Shown here in pieces: positions 48,189 through 59,668 of a stretch of DNA of 64,000 nt (positions are counted from its first letter, which is position 1; the number at the start of each line of letters is the position of its first letter). The notes below the pieces were generated by a model that searched no databases, was not told the origin of the DNA, and saw nothing but the letters and a program-made list of their open reading frames with translations. This DNA comes from Gossypium raimondii (lineage: Eukaryota > Streptophyta > Magnoliopsida > Malvales > Malvaceae): assembly GCF_025698545.1 (NCBI RefSeq), contig NC_068576.1, forward strand, positions 56,332,094 through 56,396,093. Reading direction: 5' to 3'. A program made the translations under genes and the position numbers.

Positions 48189-49285
48189 TTAAAAAACTCA
48201 CCCTATTTTCTTCAGTGCCAGCGCCGGCGCCGGCGCCAGCGCCAGTGCCTCCGCCTCTGTAACAGTGCCTCTCCTTAGCAGCAGCAAGTGAGCCCACTCG
48301 CTCAAAAATCTCTCTCAAAACGAAAACAATGGGACATACTTTACGTAAGCTACTGCACCCGTGGACGTTTTCTAGCGCAGCAAAAAGCTGCAAATGGGTC
48401 CATCCATTCTCTTATACTCTTTTTTATTTTTTCGAACAGATACTTTCTCTTTACCATCTTTGTTTAACCGGCATAAGAATACAAGGGCGGATTTTGCCAT
48501 TGAATTTTTGGGTTCAATTAAAAATTTTTAAATTTAAAGAGATTATTGAGAAGTTTTAAAATTTTTAGTAGGTCTAATTAAATTTTTAAAAAATTAGAAG
48601 TTTAATGAGAATTTATAAAAATTTTGAGGGATCAAAATGAATAATCCCAACAAAGATTAATTGTACTCACAAAATATAATATTTAATATTTAGCTATGTT
48701 TGCTATCCAAAATTATAAAAATAGCTTCATTGATAAACATAGTATATTTTTTATAAGTTTTGTGAGGATAAAGTTACAAATGTTATGCTTTTGCAAAAAG
48801 AACAAATATTTCCACTCACTTGGATAATGTTATAAACTCTTCACCCAAAAGATGTGTATATTTTAGTTTAGTCTCTTTAAAAATAATAAATTTATAAGTT
48901 TATGGTAAAATTATATTTTACTCCTTTAAATATAAAGAAATTTTATTTAGTCAGTTAAAATAATGGAATTATACCATACTGCATTTTAGCTCCCTAAATA
49001 TGAAAAAGTTATATTTAATCCCTTCAAAATAATGAAATTATAAATTAATACATGATAAAATTACATTTGAATCTCTTAAAAAAAATTATAATTCAATTCC
49101 TATCAATAACTATGCATAACCAATAGGTTACATAAGCATGCATGGTGCTGGTACATATATGTATATGATATACATGTGTCATGTATGGATGTATCTAAAG
49201 CATAACCAAGTATGACTAAGAATTGCTATGCCAGGGCCCTATATGAAACTCCATTAACATTCAGCAACTACAAACATATGGTTTT
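48189..49285. other. GC-rich patch and small unsupported frame
   Basis: 48216-48245 is a GCCGGC/GCGCC-rich run. A plus-strand frame at 48329-48559 begins MGHTLRKLLHPWTFSSAAKS. Its first 80 bases look exon-like, but no downstream exons follow, so it may be a captured or decayed gene piece. The rest is AT-rich and noncoding. Confidence 0.35.
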
Positions 49286-50166
49286 TCAAGAAGATTTGGA
49301 CAAGGTGATAACAGCATTCAACTTGGCAAGGCATTCAGTAGGTAAACTAAGGAAAGTATTCATGAAGACATCATCAATAGGTTCAACAAATGCTACCCCA
49401 ACCAATTTGCAATTCCCCTCTTCATCTAATCTCTCACCTCTTCCACTTCTCATCTTCCCTTTCGATTCATCGGACGTTAAAACCGTCTTCACCACCAACG
49501 GCGGCGCTTCGTAAATACTCCCGACCGAAAAGCAAAACTTGGCTAAGAATTCCAAGTCAACCTACAAAAGGCAAAAGCTTCAAATTAACCTCCAATGGAA
49601 TTTTAAGGCCTTCAACAACAAGCATAGCTAACCTTGCCGGATTCTTGATCGATATTCCCTTGAAACAATTGAGGAACAATGTGGATTTTCAAAAAAGGTG
49701 GCAATGGCAATCCAAGGAACTTAGTTGTTGAGCTTGCCAATGGTGGAATATACAGTGTTTTAACGTCGAAACTAACCGAAAGTTCATCGCTATCAGCAAC
49801 CTTAGAACCGGTTCCAGTCCCTGTACCACCTTGTGCGTTGTATTCAAAATCTGGGTATCTAGAAATCCCAAGCTTACAAGCTCCTAATGTCTTGAAGCTA
49901 ACACTGTAGACATCATTGGTCTTTGACAGTGGCAACTTGGTGGAAACAGGTTCACCTTTGTTTGGTGCATAAGAAGAGAAAGCAATAGCTTTAGTTCTAA
50001 AACATGGTGGTGTTGTTCTTACAGGGATTTGGTATAAGATTGGTGGTTCTAAGGAGATGAATTTGCACCCCATTTTGTGTTGGGAATGGAAAAGCTTGGT
50101 CAAGTTTTTGAGTTCTAGAAAGTGAAAAAGATGAGCTGAACATATCAAAAAATTTGAGGCTGGCAT
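49286..50166 (-). CDS. Probable DUF1997 family protein, unknown function
   Basis: Two exons, 50166-49633 and 49561-49286, give 269 aa. The exon join reads ESGK then VDLEFLAKFCFSVGSIY, in frame. The N-terminal about 65 residues are basic and hydroxyl-rich and could be a plastid-targeting region. A second possible start at residue 32 (MGCKFISLEPP) would shorten it. The body has SFKTLGACKLGISRYPDFEY, LPPFLKIHIVPQLFQG and APPLVVKTVLTSDES, and ends LNAVITLSKSS. The pattern resembles plant DUF1997 proteins, which have cyanobacterial relatives and a presumed START-like fold. That assignment is from memory and moderate. A GTGTGTG-encoded run (Gly-Thr repeats) in the middle is low-complexity. No biochemical role is known to me. 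Confidence 0.75.
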
Positions 50167-50379
50167 TTGTTGGTGTATTGGGACCTCATGTTTGTTGCAT
50201 TACAGAAAAATCATCGTGTATGGTGATATTGGCTCTGAATTGAAATGTTTACCAATGGGAACATGAAGAATTAAGTTTAGGGCAATTACGTGTAGAATTT
50301 GACTCATCCTAAGTGTCGAAAAAGGTGAAGTTAAAGGGTAAAAGATGAATCATAAATCATTAGAGATAAAAAATTTATT
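50167..50379 (-). other. Upstream region of the DUF1997-like gene
   Basis: Short AT-rich stretch; no clear TATA box was assigned. Confidence 0.3.
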
Positions 50380-51025
50380 TTATTATTGTACTAACATATA
50401 ATTTCAAAAAAATTTTAAGGGACGAAAGTAAAGAGGATAAAGGCCATTGCCTGCCCCTCTTTGCCTACGTCCCTGATTATTGTCCTTTTTCTTATTCGGA
50501 AATACGTAAATATGTTTAAACTTTCCACCATGACTGCAGCTAGTGGGTGTTGGCCCGCTCTCTTCGGCTTTCCCTTTTCTCACAGTCGTCCTTTCAGACA
50601 TTTTTTCTCTACCACCCAACTTTTCGTTTTTCTTTTTATCTCTGTGAGTTCCTTGTCTCTAAACGTCAACAGGGAGTGGGATGGTGCTGGTTCGGGACGA
50701 GGCTGAGCTTGGCCTCCTTTGGAGGTCTCACTAGAGCCTCTCTGGTTTTTTTTTTTTTTTTGTTCTTTGGGTTTTAACGGAAAAATAAGTAACCACTGCC
50801 AGTCTAACAGCAGCCTATAGCGTCCTCTTCGGCCTCACCCACCGGTTGTGGGTCGAGAATTGACTTTGATAGGCAATACTGAACCAACCATGCTTGTTCC
50901 TGTTCCATCTGTTTTTGACCTTAGAACCGCTAGCCTTGGAGGCTTTCACTTGTCTTGTACCGGGATTAAACCTGACCTGCTTGTAATTTCTTTCTTATGA
51001 AATGAAATTAATGTTAAAAAATAAT
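50380..51025. repeat. Possible LINE-derived or other transposon fragment
   Basis: This block is much less AT-rich than its flanks and ends with CTTGTAATTTCTTTCTTATG followed by AAATGAAATTAATG and an A-rich tail, as in some plant LINE 3' ends. It holds no intact frame or recognised domain. It lies between the DUF1997-like gene and the 3' end of PEPKR1. Confidence 0.3.
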
Positions 51026-51364
51026 TAAAGATTTAACAAATGGGAATTAGAAAACATAACTGGCATAATATTACAGTTACTGTTTACTTATACAGTGCCA
51101 AAATCTGAAACATGGAAAAAACTTTATACACGAATCAAAACCCCAGCAACCACAACTTGTTACTCTCTTCCTACCTATTGGATCTAACATGTTAATAAAA
51201 GCTAGAAGCAGCAATCCAACTGACACTAAAGCTGGTGCTACGCACCGGGACGTGGAAATACAGACTTGAAACACCACATGATACAAGAATTAGCTTACAT
51301 GGAAAATGCAGTTTATCCGAACGTTAACCTCTGTTGGGACTATCTTGACTCATACTGACACAGC

Positions 51365-53575
51365 TCAACACACGAGAGATGACCTAAGGGATGTGGCAGT
51401 TGGGAGATTTGTGCATGATGCCCATCGGATAACTGATTCAGACACGATAAAATCAAGTTGTTCTCGCTCACCGTGACCGATGGTGCGGTTTCTCTTGCTG
51501 TGGAAGGCCAATAACTTGGAACCGTTCATTCCTCCTGTCCTTCCGAATTCAGCTGTCTTGGTCTCCTTTTCTCTTGCCTCAGGTCCACAGGAAAGTGAAG
51601 AATCCGGTAGCACGAGCAGTTTATCCAACCCTGTATCTGTAAGGCGGTGCAAGACATAAATTCAGATACTACATGAATGAGAACGAATCTTAAAGATTTG
51701 TTAAGATGATTAATGCAAATTACCTCCAGCAAATCGCTCAACCAGGGCAATGTTCTCTTGTTCTGCAACAGAGCTAGGACTGAAGAATGCAAAGCTTGGC
51801 ATTGATGGAACAGCAGAAGAAAATTCTAAGGTTTCAGAATTACCACCGTGGAAAGAAAATCCACCCAAAGCAAAGCAAGTTGTAGATGGCTCCACCAAGG
51901 AAGAAGAAAATGAGGTTCTGCATGTTAACGAGGGTGATTGAACATCATAAATGATTGGCGATCCAGCACCAAAGCTGATATCCTGATCCCTGGACAACGA
52001 AAATGAGCCACTATGAAACTCCAACTCTCCATGACTTTGGTATACAAACTCACTTGATTCTTCATGGCAAGATTCATCGTACTTCATCCATAAATGATCT
52101 GAAAAAATAATGATTTGACTTTAAGCTTTACGAGAATTATTTCAATTTAAGAAAGCCAGTAACTAAGAATTACCAGGTTTGGCCCAGTTGCTCAGTCCCC
52201 AGTTTTAGGGAGTCGATCCCACGGGACCCTGTTTGAGGGGTTTCCCTTATAATCACAGCATAATAATAAAAAAGAAGCTACTGAAATTCCAAAACCTATG
52301 GCTATGGTAAGAACGCAATCCCAACACGAATAGCATTGTGAAACTATAAAAGTCCATTAATGCATCAGCCAGTAAGGGACATATTCGAACAGTCTTCGGG
52401 ACATGCTCATGATAGTTGGTATCATAAAGCGAGTTAATTACAGTTATTGTCAGCTTACACAGGGAGAGAATTAGCAAATTACAAGATTGGTCTTTCCTTG
52501 TAACTACTTCAATTTACTTTAATAGCGACAAAAGATAATGATTTTATGCTTCAATAAATTTAAAACAAGTGTTTTTGCAGAGGTTCCAACGTACCTAAAA
52601 CCTGCAGTGCGGTGAACCTTTGAGAGGGATCCGTATTGAGCATTCCCCTGACTAAATTCTTTGCAGAATCAGAAATCCGATCCCAAGGATCTGACGGGAA
52701 CTGCAAATCAGCTGCCCTCACAGCATCAAATATCCTCGACTTAGTCTTACCCCAAAATGGTGGTGTCCCGCTAAGAAGTATGTATAGAATCACCCCAGCA
52801 CTCCAAATATCAGCAGCCTGATTATATCCCCCAGCCAAAACTTCGGGTGCTATGTAAAACGGACTGCCAACCGTCCCGTGCAAACACTTCCCTGTTGGTA
52901 ACAAATACCAAACTAGTTAAAAACATAAGAATCTCAAAATTTTTGAGGAAGCAAACAAGCACTGTGACAAAAATGTATAACTCTACCAGGCTCGATATAT
53001 GTTGCAAGACCGAAATCTGCTAGTTTGATTGGCGATGATGAGGCTTTTGTAGCTAAGAGGATATTCTCTGGCTTTAAATCTCGATGTACAATCCCGATTT
53101 CATGACAATATAGGACCACTTGCATTAAATGCCTGAAGAGAACTCTAGCATCTGCCTCATAAAAACGACCATACTTCTCTAACCGGTGGAAAAGCTCCCC
53201 TCCTGCACAAAGCTCCATAACCAAATGAACATAGTCTTCGTCTTCATAAACAGCCTTGAGATCTACAACATTTGGATGCCCGGATAACCTAGTCATTATT
53301 TCGATTTCGAGCTTGACACTCCGTGCATCATCAGAGGTTACCAATCTATCTTTAGATATCGATTTGCATGCCAACACTTCTCTCGTCAACTTATCCGAGC
53401 ACAACCTAATAACACCAAATTGACCCCAACCCAATTGCTCTCCAAGAATGTATCGATCTTTCAAATTTGCAGTTTGGCCAGTCTCCAATATCGTTTCACT
53501 CAAGCTTGCAACTTTGTAGCAATTACATGGCTGCTTTGATGTTTCATTGAAGCTGCTGCTCTTGGCAACAGCCAT
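51365..53575 (-). CDS. PEPKR1: PEPKR1-type Ser/Thr protein kinase (CDPK-SnRK superfamily)
   Basis: Four exons, 53575-52987, 52891-52595, 52098-51724 and 51636-51365, give 510 aa. The kinase domain starts near residue 40 (YILGEQLGWGQFGVIRLC). It has the catalytic Lys in LACKSISKDR, the HRDLKPEN loop, ADFGLA, GTVGSPFYIAPEVLAGGY, and ends near DHLWMK (residue about 300). No EF-hands or autoinhibitory calmodulin-like region follow. The Ser-rich tail contains FALGGFSFHGG and SFAFFSPSS, as in PEP carboxylase kinase-related kinase 1. PEPC kinases phosphorylate PEP carboxylase; whether PEPKR1 does is not shown. The first in-frame ATG after an upstream stop is MAVAKSSSF, used here. An upstream non-ATG extension is blocked by a TGA about 125 bases before it. 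Confidence 0.9.
52165..52280 (+). repeat. Candidate tRNA-derived SINE in PEPKR1 intron 2
   Basis: TGGCCCAGTTGC (52180-52191) resembles an A box and AGTCGATCCC (52211-52220) a B box, about 30 bases apart, followed by an A/T-rich tail. The insertion lies in the intron between kinase exon 2 and exon 3, opposite to the gene. No clear target duplication. Confidence 0.4.
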
Positions 53576-54540
53576 AACACTTTGAAAAATGTCCAAGTCC
53601 AACCGATCAAAAATGGTTTTAGGTTTTTGCCTTTTGGCAGGTTGTAACAACTTAGAAATCTCCCCAAAAAACCCAGTTTGTCAAATTTTAATGTCAAAGT
53701 TTTGATTTATATATCTCTCCGTTCACATAGCTCTTATCAAATCCAAATTTGAGATCCAGACCCTTCAAACATAAGACTTTCATGGGTAGTTGTTGAACTT
53801 TGACAGCAACACTCGCCTCGAAGATCACGATATCCGAAATCATGACAAGATGATACTAAGGTGTGAACAGTAACCCCAAAACATCATAATCTTAAATGCA
53901 CATCAAAGGATTCATCTTAGTCCTCTTAGATTGCCTGGATCTGTAAAATAATTAGCAATTATCAGATATTAATCAAGCAAATCATTCTTTGTGAACTATA
54001 TTGGAAACTATAATACCATGAGAGTCCAATTATAGAAAAACCCTACATTATTTTATTAGCTGAACAAACTTTAATCCAAGCTCAAAAAAGGAAAAACAAA
54101 AACGATTCACATTCTAAACATCAAATAAGGAAAGAAACAAACTTTATCATATACCCAAAAACCTCAACAAAACAAAACGATCACCCATTGAAAACCCTAA
54201 TCACATAATCAGCTCAAAAAAGCATCAATAACCCATCATCTAAAAAACACAAAAAAAATCACAAAAAAAAAACATAAAGTATAGTTAAACAAAACCCATA
54301 AAAAATCTACCTCAAAACAAGCCATCACCAGATCCAAAATCACACCTTTCCACACACACACACAAAGGAACCCAGTTTTCAAATTCAACCATCAAACCCC
54401 AAAATCATATACAAAGAGAAACAAACCTGGGTAAAGAGCACCACAAAAGAAGAAGTCCGTTGGAGCAGTGATAGAAAGCTCTCCCCCGAAACAGACCTCT
54501 GTCTTTCTCTCTGCGGGCTCTTCTTCTTTTTGGTCTATCT
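53576..54540 (-). promoter_or_regulatory. PEPKR1: PEPKR1 5' leader with intron and upstream ORFs
   Basis: A leader exon ends at about 54428 (CTTTACCCAG then GTTTGT). A second leader exon begins at 53941 after TTTTACAG. It contains three upstream ATG frames: 53915-53892 (7 aa), 53887-53840 (15 aa) and 53843-53694 (49 aa, starting MISDIVIFEA). The last two overlap as ATGA. All end before the main ATG at 53575. Such leaders usually lower or regulate translation. The splice model is by eye. Confidence 0.5.
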
Positions 54541-54759
54541 TTTTGTAAGTTTTTTTTTTTTGCAGAAATTTATATATTTTTTAAATGAAGAGGCTTTGGC
54601 TTTGAGTTTTGAGAATGTAGCTGTTGTGTTTACTTTTTCATATTATTATTTTTTCTTAATTTGTCCTTTGTTTGGGGGTTCTGTTTTTTGAAATGGAAAG
54701 ATGAGTATCTCCTCGGACTCCACGTTTTAGTTTAAATTCAGTTTAATTATAAAATCTTT
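54541..54759 (-). promoter_or_regulatory. PEPKR1 promoter-proximal region
   Basis: T-rich and AT-rich DNA upstream of the leader. No site can be named with confidence. Confidence 0.3.
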
Positions 54760-55310
54760 GGGTAAACCGCACCCAATATCACTAAATTATTTATAAACTT
54801 ATGTTTTCGCCACTCAACTTTACAAAATGGTTATTGAATTATTCGAAAGTTTTCATTTAACTCACTCTGCTATTAAAATTGCTACTTTATGATCTTTTCT
54901 ATTCACAACACCTACACCAAATTAAAAGCTTTCTTTTCACTTTTTTTCTACAGTTTAATTTTTTTATGAAACAAATTTGAATGTCACAAATTTAGGACCA
55001 AAATCCAAACAACTTTCTTCTTCAATCTCTGATACTAACAGTCAGATCGACTTGAATCTAATGTATATTTTTCTGCTTGTTGATGTATATTGATCCACCA
55101 TACTAATCATTACTTAGAGCTCGCTAGTCGAATTATTTTTAGAAAAAAACTTAATAGTCTAGGGACTTAAATAATTTTTAAAAATAATTCAGTGATTTAA
55201 GCGAAAAATTTTGAATAATTTAGTGATCAATTTGTCTTTTTAAAATTAAGTGATTAAAACATAAATTTACTAATGATTTAGTGACCTTAATGTAATTTAC
55301 TTTCGGTGAA
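54760..55310. repeat. Terminal-inverted-repeat element, family B, copy 2
   Basis: The left arm includes GGTAAACCGC, ATAAACTTATGTTTTCGCCA and GTTTTCATTTAAC. The reverse complement of the right arm includes GTAAATTACATTAAGGTCAC and TAAATTTATGTTTTAATCAC. Arms are about 100 bases. It sits a few hundred bases upstream of PEPKR1. Confidence 0.7.
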
Positions 55311-56700
55311 AATTCGGGTTTTAACTGCCCTATGTTACTCATTGGCTATTCACGTTCTTTCTTTAATAAAAATTATTGGCTTATACCTTACAAAAGAAAG
55401 TATTGCACCTTTTATAAATTCAAGACGAGATTAAAGTTATGGATAAAATTTGGTTTTAAATAATGGATAAGGTTTGTTTGAAATTTTAAATCTCTAATGG
55501 ATTTTGAGTTAAGTTTAAAATCGACTCAAAATTTGAAGTTTTGATTCAATTTAATTGAATAATTTTAAAGTTTGAAGTTGGTTCGATATATATTTGAATT
55601 AATTGAACTTATTTAAAGTTGTTTATCGATTTTAGTACTCAACCTTGATTAAGATCAAATGTACTTGAGCTTAAGTTTATCTCGAAAATTAAGTTTAGGA
55701 TTAATAATATATATTAAGAGCATAATGTAGTTCAACATATTTAAAATAAATACTAAAAATAAAAATGCTTGATAAAGCTCACAAGTTGTTAGACTCAGAT
55801 TTGGCTCAACCGATAGCTTGAAGTTAAGCTCATCTCGATGATCACCTAATTGAATTTGAATTTTTCAAGTTGAACTTTAGTAACTTGCGAACACAAATGT
55901 CTCATTTACACACTTACTCAGTTGACAAGTTTTTTAATATATTTTTGGTTAAAATATGCTACTAGTCTTTGCACTTTTTTGTAATTTTGTAATTTAATTA
56001 TTTTCAATAATCTAGTCCTAATTTTCATATTTTAAAATCCAAGTCCAATTGTCAATACCATTATATTTTTGATTAAATTTATTTTCGTGAGATTTTAAAA
56101 TAAAAATACTCATTTAATAGTCATGTAATTAAAAATTATGTTATGATGAACCTAAATTTAACAATAGAGTTTTAATGGTGGTAACAATTAAACTTATACT
56201 TTTAAACCCGTGATTAAATTCATTAAAATAAAAGTACACAAATTAAGTTTTAAATTTATGAAAAATACAAAGAATTATAACTTATTTTAACCTTTTATAT
56301 TTAGTACACCAAATAATATATCTAAGTCCAATCCAAAATATTATCTTTAAATTGTTGATCCATATATATAAATGTTTAACTAAAATTGGTTTAAATCCGA
56401 ACTATTTGTAAAAAAATATTATTTTCTTCTTTTCAAAATTACTTTTAAAATTTTATATTTTAACAAATCATGTAGAATATCAAGTCCATCTTACAAATTT
56501 AATAAAACTTTTAAATTTTTAAATTTTAATTTTTTAAAAATTTAATTACTTTTCAAAAAATCCAAAACTTTTAAATTTTTATATTTAAAAGAAATCCAAA
56601 AAAAAAATTGAAAATTACAGGACTGGTATCGAAATTATCCAATCTCGTCTAATTACCACCTCTCTCTCCAATAGTTTAGCTATTTCCTCAAACAAGGAAA
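55311..56700. other. AT-rich intergenic region
   Basis: 55440-55900 holds loosely repeated TTGAACTT/GAGCTTAAG words of an old dispersed repeat. No gene seen. Confidence 0.4.
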
Positions 56701-58054
56701 AAAAGTTCCCAAAAAGAAAAAAACCCCGCCGCAAATTGCAGCAATGGAGCTTCTAAATCGTCTGGGTTTCGATTCTTAGGTAAACTCTCTTTAACCATGG
56801 CTTAATTAATCATACGAAGACCTTGAAACTTTGAGATTTCTCTCTCACAATCTAAGTTAGCTGCATACGATTAGCAACTTTGTAGAAATGGGGATTTTGT
56901 TTTTGTTTTTCTTCCTTTAATTGCTGATTATTTCTGGGTTTCCACAATAGATTTAAAATTAGCTCAAGTTTGATATTGCAAGGTTCAGTCGAAGTTTTAG
57001 TATTGGAAACTGCAATTATTGACTTAATTCGCTGATTCGATTAGAAAAAGCAATTTAAGTATTTGAATTTTACTTCTCAAAAGAAAAAAAAAAAAAGTGA
57101 TTTTAATGTTAATGGAGTGTTTTACACAGTAAATAGTTAACAAAAATAAGCATAAATTCTGTGTTTTATTTATTTACAGTTTGGTAAGGTTTAGATGTGA
57201 TTTGGGGAACGGGTTTTGTCATTGAAATTGAATCGTTTTTGTTTACTATTTGTTGGAGAAGAAATTAACTGAATCATTATGCCAATATAGACAGAGTATT
57301 TTTGTAGTTAGATGAGTTTCTGTTCACTTATGAGTTGAAAAGTAAAAGAGAGTTGGCTGGATCATGTGATCATATAGGTGAAGGATGATAGTATTTCTTA
57401 TTATTTTTTTGGCCTAGAGGTTAAATTGGATGCTCCTAATGACCTGAAAGGATTTCATAGGTGCCTTGTGAAACAGTAAAAGTACCATGGAGGCCTCTGT
57501 ACTAGGAGTTAGATTGCATTTCCCCCTTACTAAAAAAAAGGCAAATTAGTCATTGTACATTAGATCAAAGAGCAAATTAGTCATTTCTATTAAAAGATTA
57601 TTTATTTGTACGGTTAAAATGAATAACCAGGTAGTGACACGTGGTGTGCCATGTGTATCTCATGCCGACTTACAAGGACCAATTTTTAACAGCAAAAAAT
57701 GAATGAATTTTTTAACAAAATGACCATTTTACTCTTTGATCTAATTTATAAGTCTAATTTGCCCATTTTTTGAGTAGAGGTGGCAAAATGTAATCTGACT
57801 TTTAATACAAGGGTCTTCGTAGTACTTTTACCCTTTCGAAACACAATTTGTATTTGAAATGCCGTGGATTGTTTCAGCACATTTCTTGGATGCTTGCAGA
57901 TCACACTCTTCATGGATGCTTTTGTAACTTTGCTTGCTTTTGTGTTTTGTGTCCATAGGTTCGTCTTCGACCTTTTCATCTACCTGTTTTCCAAGAGAGG
58001 CATTCTAGCTGACCCTTTTCGAATAGTTTGATGAATAAACCATAAACAGCACTT
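56701..58054 (+). promoter_or_regulatory. 5' leader and leader intron of the Ycf20-like gene
   Basis: A leader exon ends at 56779 (GATTCTTAG then GTAAAC) and contains a small uORF, 56744-56779 (MELLNRLGFDS). Its stop codon abuts the splice donor. The acceptor is at 57958 (TGTCCATAG), or an earlier one at 57899 (GCTTGCAG). The intron is about 1.2 kb and carries a family A element. Confidence 0.55.
57476..57832. repeat. Fold-back MITE-like element, family A, copy 2
   Basis: Inverted ends GTAAAAGTACCATGGAGGCC and, as the reverse complement of the right end, GGTAAAAGTACTACGAAGAC continue as matching arms for most of its length around a centre with GACACGTGGTGTGCC. It is inserted in the leader intron of the Ycf20-like gene, so it is removed by splicing. 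Confidence 0.8.
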
Positions 58055-58501
58055 ATGAGTTTCATTTCTGTAAGCTTCAAATTCAGTTTGAGTCCTCAAA
58101 CTAGACTTCCATGTAGAAAGTCTTTTATTTCACGATCATCACCTGGGCTTCTTAACATCCGAGCTGTGCAAGAGAATGGGGGTCCTCGAAGATTGGTTGA
58201 CATCATAAGGCTTGTGCCAGATATTTCTAGGAACTACTTTCGAAGTCCTTCTCGAAGGGCACTTTTTGGTGGAATCTCCTTGTTAGGGGGTTTTTATGTT
58301 GCACAAACAATCTCTTTGTCCTTTGGTGCTTTAGGAGTAAACGATGTGATTGCAGCGGTAATATGCGTGCTACTGACGGAGTATGTAACAAGGTTTTATT
58401 ACAGCCGTCCAAAGGTAACATTCCCTATTGCTCTTCTCAACAATTTCAAGATGGGTTTCACCTATGGACTTTTCATTGATGCTTTTAAGCTTGCCAGTTG
58501 A
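58055..58501 (+). CDS. Ycf20-like plastid membrane protein
   Basis: A single coding exon gives 148 aa. The first about 37 residues are Ser/Arg-rich with few acidic residues (MSFISVSFKFSLSPQTRLPC), a likely chloroplast transit peptide. The conserved Ycf20 domain follows: RRALFGGISLLGGFYVAQTI, GALGVNDVIAAVICVLLTEY, VTRFYYSR, and LLNNFKMGFTYGLFIDAFKL. It has two to three membrane segments. Ycf20 is encoded in algal and cyanobacterial genomes; plants hold nuclear copies, one of which (NPQ7) is linked to photoprotective energy dissipation in Arabidopsis. Which paralog this is cannot be told. The length is normal. Confidence 0.92.
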   Translation: MSFISVSFKFSLSPQTRLPCRKSFISRSSPGLLNIRAVQENGGPRRLVDIIRLVPDISRNYFRSPSRRALFGGISLLGGFYVAQTISLSFGALGVNDVIAAVICVLLTEYVTRFYYSRPKVTFPIALLNNFKMGFTYGLFIDAFKLAS

Positions 58502-59149
58502 TTATACCCTGTTTATTCTGACACCTTTCAAGTTTATAGACTTCGCAAATTTCCCATTTTTACTATATACATTTTGGTCTATTCTTTCCTCACATGTTGG
58601 TGACTCTAACTCGCACACCAAATGATTTGATGTATTATATTACCTTAATTGTTTTGTTGTGAAGCTAGTAAATTTTGATTTCAGACATAGGTCTCTCTTA
58701 GTAACTATTGTAGTGAATCGGATGTGGGTTTTTCCCCGGAACCCGGAGAAACTGCAGTTGCTTACTTTGTGTTTGGCATAATTCCACATCCTACTTTTCT
58801 TGAAACTGTTAAAGATGAAGCTTATAATTATATAAAGATTTGTGCCATAGAGGCAAAAACTGCTTAATAGTTAGTTCCATGGAATATGGTTGGTTTCGTT
58901 CATGGTTTTGGCATAAATATCCCAAGTAAGTTTCCATGATTTATTTAAATTTTAAGCACTGTTATGTGCCAATGAATATTATAAGAGTGGTTTTTGATAA
59001 TTCATGTATGCCAGTTCCCAAAATTTTGTTTCTCTGATCTTCATTAGTAAGTTATGACATTTTTTCGAGTTAGGTCATATTATTATTTTTAATAGGTGAC
59101 TAATGACATGTTTTTTTAGCGTCATGCACATGTCATACATTATGATCCA
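58502..59149. other. 3' UTR and flank of the Ycf20-like gene
   Basis: Probable 3' UTR to about 58900. No other feature. Confidence 0.4.
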
Positions 59150-59668
59150 TAAACTATACTCAAGGTCATTAAACTGTTAGTAATTTATATTTTGGTCAAT
59201 CAACTTCAAAACAATTATGAAATGGTTATTGAATTATTTAAAAGTTTTCATTTAAGTCATTGGGCTATTAAAATTGTTGCTATATGGGCTTCTCTATTCG
59301 CACCGTCTGTACCAATCGAAGGCACGTCTTCCTCTTCTCTTGTACAATCTAGTTTTTTTCATGAAACAATTTTATACGTCGCGAATTTGCAAATCAATAT
59401 CTGAACAACTTTCGTCTTCGATTTCCGACATTGATTATCAAATCGGTTCTAAGGTATGTTCTTCTATTTGTTAATAGGTGTTGATCCACTATACTAATTG
59501 TCGAATCATCGCTTAGAGCTCTCTAGCTGAATTAAAAAAAAATAAAACTTGACGGTCTAGTGACTTAAATAAAAACTTTTAAATAGTCGAGCGATCATTT
59601 TGTAACCTTGTAAAGTTGAGTGATAAAAACTTAAACTTGCTAATAGTTTAATGATGTGTATAATTTAC
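59150..59668. repeat. Terminal-inverted-repeat element, family B, copy 3
   Basis: It shares AAATGGTTATTGAATTATTT, AAAGTTTTCATTTAAGTCAT and the inverse arms (ACTTAAATAAAAACTTTTAA, GTTGAGTGATAAAAACTTAA) with 47676-48188 and 54760-55310. Short open frames inside it are by chance. Confidence 0.65.

Noticed and set aside
49212-49909. Plus-strand frames over the DUF1997-like gene
   Set aside because: The minus strand gives a continuous two-exon protein; these are antisense shadows.
53500-53697. Alternative frame at the PEPKR1 start
   Set aside because: It begins at a non-ATG codon and overlaps the true kinase frame.
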